Source: Blepharisma stoltei
Taxonomy: Eukaryota > Ciliophora > Heterotrichea > Heterotrichida > Blepharismidae
Assembly (NCBI GenBank): GCA_914767885.1
Contig: CAJZBQ010000043.1
Span: 620,001 to 684,000, forward strand
Length of the DNA stretch: 64,000 bases
Direction: 5' to 3'
The notes under the pieces are model-generated. The model had not been told where the DNA came from, ran no database searches, and saw nothing but the letters and a program-made list of their open reading frames with translations. Position numbers and translations under genes: made by a program. Positions 46,769 to 57,900 of the stretch are shown piece by piece. The first letter of the stretch is position 1. The number at the start of each line of letters is the position of its first letter.

Positions 46769-49700
46769 ATGAATGCTATGACCTATTGCATTTCTCTCCT
46801 ATTCTTTGTAGAACTCAGCTGAGGAGCTAGTCCGAGTGTCTCTTATATATTTCCACCTCAATATTCTTATAATTTCGATTCATCATCTCTTCAAATCAAA
46901 CTGAGCGAAGCAGTTTTAGCAGGAGACAGCATTCAGCAAAAATTTGGTTTTTCACTTTGAGTCAAAATGTTCCAGGTACTCACTCCTGGGAAAATATTTA
47001 GAATTCTCCAGCCTGATGCTAAAGAAAGTGATAATGAAGATTTTGTTAGTCTTTCTTATTCCCGCTTATCACATCAATTTACATTAGCATGGCTGAATTA
47101 TGGGAACGAATTGTTTTCAATACTAAATTTACCTTATGTATGCTTTATTTAGACTATCTCTGCGAATTGAATATTTATTGGAATATCAGCTGGCTTTGAA
47201 AATAGTCTTGCCTTTTTTATTGCAATAATTTAGGATCAGAGTTCTATGTATCAGGATTTTTCGGATCAGAAACATCAATAAAAGTAAACTCATTTTTAAT
47301 ATTGGCAGGGAATAATGAATTTAAATGAAGAATTGGTGACTTTAGGATCCATAATAATATTTATAACGAGGTTTCAGATTGAAAGTCTCAATATTCCTCA
47401 TCTTGTGCTGCAGTTAGCTGTACAAGTTTATTTCCAAGCATAGATTATGGAAAATGCGATCAATGGTGCGAATCACAAACTGAAAAATTTTTTCCCTTGT
47501 TTTGTCCTGCTTTGTATTCAGATTCTCCTTATTTAACTGTATTTGATGAAGTTTACCAGTTTAACTACAGTAATAGCGTTTATTATGAGATAAACTCGGC
47601 GCTATGAGCTGACTTTTCGATTACAGGATGGTTCCAATTTCAGTGGTGCTCATCAGGAGGCTTTACATTCTTAATGATATATAGCAAAAAATTATTTAAG
47701 GTCTATATTGAGTTAGCTCTAAGCTCATCTTCTTCTGACTGTGATAAGCTGGAAGCAACAATATATAGCACTGATGGCACTAATCATGCATATGACTCAG
47801 TATCAATAACTAGTTCAAGCTATATTGGAAACTGGTTCTTTTTTGCTATCACTCTTAACTCTGGCTCTAAATTATTGACCCTTTATAGCCAAAACGGCAT
47901 TAATCCACCGTCATCACTTTTTCCGCTAATTTCATCATCTGTTACTTACACTTATGCGGCTTTACCATTTAATCATATTTATATGGATATATATATCGGT
48001 GGTTTTAACGATACAATTTCCCCTGGAGACTATGCAGATTTTCGATTTTACACTAATAATTTTATAGATACAACTTTATTGCAGTATAATAACAATATAT
48101 ATAGCGCAGCTACTTATCTTGATCCTCATTGCTTATTGTGGGCATCAATATGATATTGTGATATGTGCGAAACTGGGTATTTTCTTAAAAATGGGATCTG
48201 TCAAAGTAATTAATAAATAGAATGCCATTATTCATGCGCAGCATGCAGCTCTGGTGATACAGAAGCTAATTGTTTAAGCTGTGCAAGTGGATATTTTGCT
48301 CAGCCAGGCGCGTATTTTATGTGCTTTAATTATTGCCCATATGGTTATGAATATGATTATTCTTTTAATCAATGTTCGGGTACTCCAGGATTAATTGCAA
48401 GCATAAATTTTGATGATAATTTATCAGGAAAAATTGAAATTCCTGGAATAAAAGTGCAATTTGGAATGGAAGGAAATGATTATTACCCAAATTTCTATTT
48501 TTTAGATCCTTATCCTGCTAAAAAATAAAATGGTGACGTTGACAGAAATTGGAGTACACCTCCTGATGGAGTGGTGAACAGGCGCGATGGGATAGCGAAA
48601 TATACTCCTTGCGAGTGAAGTAGACCATCTCAATGGGAGCCTGCCGAAACAGAGTGCATTCTTTCTCTGCCAAAGGTTTTCCTATTCTCTAGACAGGCTT
48701 TTCCTACCACATGATCCTTATCTGTCGGCACCTACGGGGCACTTTACAGATTGTAGCTCTGCCTAGAGAGTTAACTCCTTAAACAGATAATTCAGGTCGG
48801 AAATTTAAGATGGTGGGCCTTCCATTTTCCTTGTTTGAATTCTGAGGTTTATGGAGTTTCAAGGTACGACAAAGGCTAGTGGGTATCCGCTTATAACCAG
48901 TTTCAACAATTAATTTATTTATCCAGCTAATAAAAGGGGTTTATATTTTGATGGTTCGAGACATGTAGCTATAGAAGAAATTTTTCGATCTGGAGAGCTT
49001 GCAAGTATTGAGTTTACAATAGAAATATGAGCTATGCCTCTTTTAACTCTATATAAGAATTATCTTTTCTCAGCATCTACTGTTATACCAAGCTATCAAT
49101 TTAGCAAAAATCTCTTAACTTATGAAAATATGAAAATTTATTTTTTAGATTTTTTTACAGAACCTGACATGCTTAAATTTACTATAAAAACTAAAGAAAA
49201 TGATTCAGTGAAAACAGCTATGACACTTACTGATAATATTATAAAAGAATGGAAATTTTATTCAGTTTCTCTATCTTTTAATAGTTTATCCAAAACAAGC
49301 CAAGTCCTTCTGCTAAACCCTTTGTGTATAAAAACTTTTAGTATAAATATATAAAAAAAATATAATGGCATTTTTATATTGTGACTATAAATAAAATTTT
49401 ACATAATATAATCAATAAAGAGAACACAATAAAGCAATTAATTTTAATTTAAGCAGAAGTAAGAAATACAAATTATTATACAGAAACTATTTCAAGCTAT
49501 TATAAAGAACCGCCTAGCATAGGTTACAGAGTTGGGAATGGAAATTCTGAAGTCTGTGCATTTAATGGATATATATATAGCTTTGAAATGTATAACTATG
49601 GGAAAAGCTATAGTGAAATTATACAAAGGTTAGGCACTTGCAGCTCTTGTTCTGCTTGCCCAGCAGTCTTAAATTCTTGCTTGCCTATTTGTGATAAAGA

Positions 49701-52436
49701 TGAATATGTAGATGAGAATGGAGCCTGCCAAAAATGTTCAAGTAAATGCTCATGAATATGCTCAAGAGCTGATACTTGTAATCTCTGCTATGATGATTTA
49801 TGCTATAAATGCACTAAATATGAAATTGGAGCTTGCACACAATGCGTTGCCCATGCTGTCTTAACAGATGGAAAATGCAAATGCCAAAGAGGATATGTTA
49901 ATCAGGATAATGAATGTGTAAACACTTGTGGAGATGGACACTATATTGATTTAAAGACTGAAAAATGCCTTAGATGTCCTGATAATTGTCTTAAATGCAA
50001 TGATGGAGATTCTTGCATTATATGCAAAAGTAGCTTTACTCTAAAAAATCGAAATTGCAGTTGCCCAGATGGTTATTTTATTGGCTCTTCTAATAAATGC
50101 TTAAAATGTGACAATTCGTGTTTGACTTGCTCTGAAAATTCTTCAAATTGTACTTCCTGCACATCAAATTTGCCCGTTCTTTATGAATCAAATAAATGTT
50201 ACCCTTGCGACTCATTTGAAGGTTATTCCACTTATTTTGCTATTTCTATATCATATTTTACTGATGATTTATTTAGTAAATTATCTTCAAATTGTATTGA
50301 AGTTTGTGGAGATGGAAGAAATATGGGACAATCTCAATGTGATGATGGAAATAATCGTAATGGAGATGGCTGCTCTTCTAGTTGTGCAGTAGAAATTGGA
50401 TGGTCTTGCTTTGGAGGAAGTGCAAACTCTCCTGACGTATGTAAGGATATAACCCCGCCTACACCAGTTCTAGCATATCTAAGTGAAAATAGTTCAGGCT
50501 ACCTTCTTACATTAACATTTAGTGAAGCCGTTAATTTTGGGACTGAAGTTTCAAAAAACATCAAAATAGAAATAAAAAACACTTTAAAATTCAATTGGTC
50601 GATATCTGAAAAAAATTCTTTATATATTATCACTTTAAATATGCACGAAAGTGTGTCTGCAGGAACTAGTGTAAAGGTGACATTTAAAAATCCAAGCTCT
50701 ATAGTTGATATGAATGGAAATGAAATGAAAGAAAGCTCAGCATCCACCAATTTGCTTGAATCTTTTGTTTATATAACTGGGGAAGCTATCAAATCTTCAG
50801 TTACAACAGCAACAACAGTGACTGCTGCTAGTTCTGCTATAGGATCTTTGTCAGTAGGATTTCTTATGGGGTCTTTTAATTTTCAAGCTTTGTGGAGTAT
50901 GGTCGAAATAATGCAAATCCAAAATTATTTGATATTTTTATCCCCAAAATATCCTGATAACCTTATATCATATTTAGAAGCACTTGGTATCGCAAATGGG
51001 AATTTTTTGCCAAATCCTTTCCAGCTTTATTTAGTGAAAAATGACCCATTTTCTGATCCTCCACAAAAATTTGTAGATCAAAATTTTAATACTGATTTTA
51101 TTATGAACTCTGGCCAATTTATATTAGTTTGGGTTCTAATTTTACTTGGATTTCTCATAGCTTTGGTTTTATATAAGTATTGGCCTAGATTTTCAATTAT
51201 CAGAAATCTTAAAAACTCATATTCATTTTCAGTCTTACTCAGAACTGGTATTGAATCATTTTTAGAAATCACCCTTTCAGTTCTACTTCAACTCACTTCC
51301 CCCTCCTTGAGCGCACACAAAATTTTTCTCGTTTACAGAAGGGTTATTTTTTAAAAAAATTCATATATAAATATTTGTTTCGAATTATTAAAAATTGAAA
51401 AATTCATAAATTGAGAGCAAATAAAAATTAAATTGTAAAATTTATGTTCTAAAATGCAAGCTGTTTAAATTAAACAGGAGATTTTATTATAATAATTATT
51501 ATCTTATATATCAAAAACAATTTTTGATTGCTAACGGAGATATTTTTTACTCAAAAATAGAGATTTTTCCAATGTCCTTTTTCGCTCACAGAGTTGGGAT
51601 TAAGAGAATTTTCCCATCCAAGCCAAGATATAGGATATATTTCATTGGCTTTGAGTATTTTAACACTTGTTTATCTTGTCTTAACATTTGCACTTATATT
51701 TTGGCAGGTTACTTTAAAATCCGAACAAACACTCAATATGAAAATGCACGAACGGCAATTTGGATCTCTATATGAAGGATTCAAAAGAGACTCTAAGCTT
51801 TCAGCATCTTTTCTTTTATTCCAAAACTCACGAAGGGTTCTTTTTGTGGCTTTTTGTGTATTTTTGTGCGATTGTGCAACTGCTCAGATGGTACTTTCAG
51901 TCACATTATCATTTATATATACAATTTCTTTAATTTTACTAAAACCATTTAAAAGCTTGTACTTGGGAAATTGGTTGCATATATCATGCGAAATATTTTA
52001 TTTTATTTCACATTTCTTGATATTGAAGTTATTAGATGATAAAATATCGGATGATTACCGAGAAAATCTTGGCTGAGCTATAATATCACTCTTGGGTATG
52101 TCATTGCTGCTTCATATTATATCAATCTTAATAGTCCAAACACTAAACTCGATAAAAGGAATAAAGCAATTTAACAGCTGATTCATGAAAAATTTTGCAA
52201 ATAAATTTGCCAAAATCAGAAAAAGGGTCATTTTATTAAATAAAATAAAATCTGATGAACCAACAAATAGTGCAGAAGATATAAGTGAAAGCATGGCTTA
52301 TTTTGAAGGAAAACCACCTGAAAAGTCAAATGAAGAGAGTATATGTAGACTTAGAAGCACAGGTGTGAAGACGAGTGATACTCTTTTTATTAACACTCAT
52401 CAAAATCAATTTGAAATCACAGAGATGGAATCCTAA
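46769..52436 (+). CDS. paralogue 7: LamG / Cys-rich / multi-pass membrane surface protein, with one frameshift
   Basis: ATG 46769 (MNAMTYCISLLFFVELSWGAS) to TAA 52434-52436. Introns lie at 47138-47152 and 48206-48220. Three insertions (48522-48918 retroposon-like, 49314 and 51293) interrupt exons. After removal one base is missing. Near 47205 GAAAATAG-TCTTGCC lacks a base that is present in the inverted copy (AATAGATCTTGCC) and in paralogue 6. So either this copy is a pseudogene or the assembly dropped a base. Downstream domains are intact: YADFRFY, CHYSCAAC, CSWICSRADTCNLC, CGDGRNMGQSQCDDGN, TPPTPVLAYL and about eight membrane helices. The tail ends SDTLFINTHQNQFEITEMES. Confidence 0.8.
48510..48930 (+). 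mobile_element. GC-rich retroposon-like IES in paralogue 7
   Basis: A 397-bp insert (48522-48918) lies between 12-bp repeats TTATCCTGCTAA and TTATCCAGCTAA. The head is AAAATAAAATGGTGACGTTG. Collapse gives LDPYPANKRGLYFDG in frame, as in paralogues (LDPLPANKRGI). The same insertion is present at 58545-58950 in the inverted copy, so it predates the duplication. Confidence 0.82.
49314..49459. mobile_element. 146-bp IES in paralogue 7, absent from its inverted copy
   Basis: TAA at 49314-49316 and 49460-49462. Excision joins SKTSQVLLL to RNTNYYTETISSYYKE. The inverted copy has exactly this joined sequence without the insert (around 58145), which acts as an empty-site control. Confidence 0.9.
51293..51600. 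mobile_element. 308-bp MITE IES in paralogue 7, absent from its inverted copy
   Basis: The left end is TCACTTCCCCCTCCTTGAGC. The right end GCTCACAGAGTTGGGAT is followed by TAA. The inverted copy has the empty site CTTCAACTAAGAGAATTTTC. The left boundary TCA differs from the TAA expected, so one boundary repeat has mutated. Confidence 0.85.
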
Positions 52437-53472
52437 AAAAACCAAAAAAAATTGATAAAAGTCCTTAAATTATTTATTTTAATTAATTATATCTTCAATT
52501 AGATCAAAATATTTTATTTAAGCATAATCTTTTTTACTATTATGATTTTTTTTTTCTAGTGTGAATGAATTATTAAATTTGAACAAATATATAAAATAAT
52601 AAATAAATATTAATAAATAATTTGAGGTGCATTAATTCCATTCTCATTCTGTTTTTTAATAACTTAGAAGGCTTTTAAGAGTTTTAACAATCAAATATTC
52701 ATTTGCGCTAAGGAATAAGCCTGAAACACTTTAATTAAAAAAAGTGAAAGGTAGATTTAATTAAGTAATATTTGAATTTAAGTCTCAAAATAATTTAATA
52801 AAGAAGCCTTGTGCGCATAATTTGGAATTTTAATATTAAGAGGTACTATTTTGAGTTATGAGCTAATATAAAAATGATAGATAAGATAAGCACAATAAGA
52901 TGTTATGAGCCGATGTGTGATTGCGAAGCTAAATTTTGGTGAACTGCACTTCCCCTTATACATATTCTTGCAAGAGCCATAGTGGAGCATTGCACATTTA
53001 ATAAGAGCTTCATGATCTCAATTTTATTTTTTCAATGCTAGTTGAAGGCACAAAAAAAGCTCTCCTTAACTTTCTTGCATAAGAAAAGACGAAAGTCAGT
53101 GCACTTAAAACTTAATTAAGCCATTACAGATGCTTAAATTAACCCATTCTAATTATAGAAATTCCCTTTGATATCACAGCAAGAGAATATTTAAGGCTAG
53201 ATGTCAACTAGAACATAAAGAATTCCTTATTGCAACTCTATCAATTATCATCAATAATAATTATTTTTCGCACTTAAATCCCACTGCAACAAAGGCTTTG
53301 AAAACCTTATGAGACGCTTTTTGCAAATTTAATTATATTACAGATTAATTATTAAATTTGTATCTAAATTATTTTATTTCATTAGTCTCCTATTGGATGC
53401 TTCTTTGCTCTTGCATTGTGCTCACAGTAGAATCATAATCAAGATCATGAATTTGTAAGGATTTGTCTTCTA
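52437..53472. other. spacer at the centre of the inverted duplication
   Basis: AT-rich. The right part (about 53100-53470) is the inverted counterpart of the DNA just downstream of paralogue 6 (45950-46150). Only very short frames are present, for example a 36-codon minus frame near 52910-53020, which I do not support as a gene. Confidence 0.5.
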
Positions 53473-54905
53473 TTATTTATTTCATTCCTGGTTTGGCATA
53501 TGCGATTTAATTTCATTCAAAACGACTCTTCTTTTTCTAATAACAAATTTATTTGCAAAACTTTTTAAAAACCAATCATATAGCTTTTTTATTCCTTGGA
53601 CAAAGTTGATAAGAATAGATATTATATGAAGTAGTAAAGAAAAGCTTAATAAAGATATTAAACCCCACCCAATATTTGTTCGAGTATCATCAGATAAACC
53701 ATCATCTAAAAGCTTCATTATTAAACAATTAGAAGAAAAGTAACAAATTTCACAAGCTATGTTCAGGCTGTTTCCCAAAACCGATTTCTCATATGGTCTC
53801 AATAATATTAATAAAATTGTATAAATAAATGATGAAGTTACTAAAAAAGTCACTTACAAAACTACATGGTCATATAAAAATGCACATAAGGAAACCAAAA
53901 TAACTTACGGATATTTTGAAATAAAAGAAATGATACTGCAAATTTAGAGCTTCTTTTAAATTCTGCATAAAGGACTCCATATCGTCTTTCATGAGATTCT
54001 TTATTGAGCTTTTCTTCAGATTTCAATGTAATTCGACAAATAATAAGCACAAAAGTCAATAAAAGATAAATTGTTGCTAGAATGCTCAAAGCCAAGGAAA
54101 GGTAGCCGATATTCTGGCTTGGTAATGAAATTTCTCTTAATTGGAGAAAAATTGAAAGTGTAGTTTCCAGGAAGGACTCAATTCCAATTCTAAGGAGAAT
54201 TGAAAATAAAAATAATTTTTTAAGGGATCTATTATTGAAACGCTTGGACTTAATTTAAATAATATCAAAGAAATAAGCAATCCTATTAAAATAGCAGTTC
54301 AAACCAATAGAAACTGCCCATAGTTCATAAGAAAGTCTGTATTTAAATTTTCATCAACAAAATTTTGTGGAGGGTCTGGAAAAGGGTCAGTTTTGACTAA
54401 ATATCTCTCAAAAGGATTTGGCAAGAATCTCCCATTTGCCATTCCAAGTGCTTTTAGATATGATATGAAATTATCAGGGTATTTCGGTGATAGGTATATC
54501 AAATAATTTTGGAGCTGCATAGTTTCGATCATACCCCATGTCGCTTGCAGGTCAAGAAATCCTACAGAAAATGTAGATAGAATTGAAACAACTAGAGAAA
54601 TGCTTAGAGTAGTTGCTGCTGCTGTTTTAACTGAAGAAGATATTACTTGGCCTGCTTTATAAATATAAGATTCCATTAATTTTGTAGAAACTGATTTTTC
54701 TTGCTATATCATATATTTTGACCCAAAATGAAATTCCAAAGCTTGGCTGAATTTCTTCACCTGGCAAGACAGCTTCTGTAAGCTTTATATCAATATCAGT
54801 ATTTTCATCTAAATATTGAGAGTATTGAGGTGGGAAGATTGAGGAAACACTTGAAATTGCATTTGTGCCAAGGTGGAGAAAGAAAAGAAGAAACAGCAAA
54901 GCCAT
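53473..54905 (-). pseudogene. paralogue 6-like pseudogene with large internal deletion
   Basis: It begins like paralogue 6 (MALLFLLFFLHLGTNAISS...FGISFWVKIYDIA, ATG at 54905). At about 54695 it jumps to the sequence just before the membrane region (RKISF, equal to QEKSVSTKLM in another frame). About 3.1 kb encoding the rest of the LamG modules, the Cys-rich repeats and the Ig-like module is missing. The junction shares a short CAAG-type match with both parents. Single-base deletions follow near 54230 and 53910. The C-terminus stops early (NQEWNK) at 53473. A functional product is unlikely, although the signal peptide and several membrane segments remain readable. Confidence 0.85.
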
Positions 54906-54997
54906 ATATATTATAAACTTAAAGATTTTTGTATTTAATTTTTTGGTTTTTATAAATTGATATTTTTATTTATTCCTAAATCAATTTTTTTGCATTT

Positions 54998-57900
54998 TTA
55001 GACTTCTTTCTCTGTGATTTCAAATTGATTTTGATGAGTGTTAATAAAAAGAGTATCACTCGTCCTCACACCTGTGCTTCTAAGGCTACATATACTCTCT
55101 TCATTTGACTTTTCAGGTGGTTTTCCTTCAAAATAAGCCATGCTTTCACTTATATCTTCTGCATTATTTGTTGGTTCATTAGATTTTATTTTATTTAATA
55201 AAATAATCCTTTTTCTAATTTCGACAAATTTATTTGCAAAATTTTTCATGAATCAGCTGCTAAATTGTTTTATTCCTTTTATCAAGTTTAGTGTTTGAAC
55301 TATTAAGATTGATATAATATGAAGCAGCAATGACATGCCCAAGAGTGATATTATAGCCCAACCAAGATTTTCTCGGTAATCATCCGATATTTTATCGTCT
55401 AATAACTTCAGTATAAAGCAATGTGCAATAAAATAAAATATTTCGCTTCCATCTTCGCTTCAACTCCTGCAGTCCATGAATTCAGCACTGAAGAGACTAC
55501 TGCTCACGCAAAATCTCCTCTCACACTGCAACTCCTTTCAGAATTGACAGGATAAGCACTTCCTAACTTTTGGCGCAAAAAGCGCCATTATGTGCTGGAA
55601 ATGTTTATGATAGCTTAAGAGTAAAAGGTAAAAAGTAATTTCACAAAAAAATCAATGCACTACCTGCTTGCGCCTCCAATGCAGGCCATTAAAATGTTTG
55701 CCCTGTATCATGTGCTGTCTCCATGCCATCACCCATTGCACCACGCTTCCATCTTCGCTTCAACTCCTGCAGTCCATGAATTCAGCACTGAAGAGACTAC
55801 TGCTCACGCAAAATCTCCTCTCACACTGCAACTCCTTTCAGAATTGACAGGATAAGCACTTCCTAACTTTTGGCGCAAAAAGCGCCATTATGTGCTGGAA
55901 ATGTTTATGATTTTACAGATAATTAACTTTCAGCATATGCAACCCATTTCCCAAGTACAAACTTTTAAATGGTTTTAGTAAAATTAAAGAAATTGTATAC
56001 ATAAATGATAATGTGACTGAAAGTACCATTTGAGCAGTTGCATAATCGCACAAAAATACACAAAAAGCTACACAAAGAACCCTTCGTGAGTTTTGGAATA
56101 ATATAAAAGATGCTGAAAGCTTAGAGTCTCTTTTAAATCCTTCATATAAAGATCCAAATTGCCGTTCATGCATTTTCATGTTGAGTGTTTGTTTGGATTT
56201 TAAAGTAACCTGCCAAAATATAAGTACAAATGTTAAGACAAGATAAACCAGTGTTAAAATACTCAAAGTCAATGAAATATATCCTATATCTTGACTTGGA
56301 TGGGAAAATTCTCTTAGTTGAAGTAGAACTGAAAGGGTGATTTCTAAAAATGATTCAATGCCAGTTCTGAGTAAGACTGAAAATGAATATGAGTTTTTAA
56401 GATTTCTGATAATTGAAAATCTAGGCCAATACTTATATAAAACCAAAGCTATGAGAAATCCAAGTAAAATTAGAACCCAAACTAATATAAATTGGCCAGA
56501 GTTCATAAGAAAATCAGTATTATAATTTTGGTCTATAAATTTTTGAGGAGGATCAGAAAATGGGTCATTTTTCACGAAATAAAGCTGGAAAGGATTTGGC
56601 AAAAAATTCCCATTTGCGATACCAAGTGCTTCTAAATATGATATAAGGTTATCAGGATATTTTGGGGATAAAAATATCAAATAATTTTGGATTTGCATTA
56701 TTTCGACCATACTCCACAAAGCTTGAAAATTAAAAGACCCCATAAGAAATCCTACTGACAAAGATCCTATAGCAGAACTAGCAGCAGTCACTGTTGTTGC
56801 TGTTGTAACTGAAGATTTGATAGCTTCCCCAGTTGTATACACAAAAGATTCAAGCAAATTAGTGGATGCTGAGCTTTCTTTCATTTCATTTCCATTCATA
56901 TCAACTATAGAGCTTGGATTTTTAAATGTCACCTTTACACTAGTTCCTGCAGACACATTTTCGTGCATATTTAAAGTGATGATATATAAAGAATTTTTTT
57001 CCATAATAGACCAGTTGAATTTTAAAGTGTTTTTTATTTCTATTTTGATGTTTTTTGAAACTTCAGTCCCAAAATTAACGGCTTCACTAAATGCTAATAT
57101 AAGAAGGTAGCCTGAACTGTTTTCACTTAGATATGCTAGAACTGGTGTAGGCGGGGTTATATCCTTGCATACGTCAGGAGAGTTTGCACTTCCTCCAAAG
57201 CAAGACCATCCAATTTCTACTGCACAACTAGAAGAGCAGCCATCTCCATTACGATTATTTCCATCATCACATTGAGATTGTCCCATATTTCTTCCATCTC
57301 CACAAACTTCAATACAATTTGAAGATAATTTACTAAATAAATCATCAGTAAAATATGAAATAGAAACAGCAAAATAAGTGGAATAACCTTCAAATGAATC
57401 ACAAGGGTAGCATTTATTTGATTCATAAAGAACAGGCAAATTTGATCCGCAGGAAGTACAATTTGAAGAATTTTCAGAACAAGTCAAACATGAATTGTCA
57501 CATTTTAAGCATTTATTAGAAGAGCCAATAAAATAACCATCTGGGCAACTGCAATGTCGATTTTTTAGAGCAAAGCTACTTTTGCATATAATGCAAGAAT
57601 CTCCATCATTGCATCTAAGACAATTATCAGGACATCTAAGGCATTTTTCAGTTTTTAAATCAATATAGTGTCCATCTCCGCAAGTGTTTACACATTCATT
57701 ATCCTGGCTAATATATCCTTTTTGGCATTTGCATTTTCCATCTGCTAAGACAGCATGGGCAACGCATTGTGTGCAAGCTCCAATTTCATATTTAGTGCAT
57801 TTATAGCATAAATCGTCATAGCAGAGATTGCAAGTATCAGCTCTTGAGCATATTCATGAGCATTTACTTGAACATTTTTGGCAGGCTCCATTCTCATCTG

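Noticed and set aside
55655-55855. 66-codon frame in the direct-repeat element
   Set aside because: It spans the repeat junction and spacer and has no start context or recognisable sequence.
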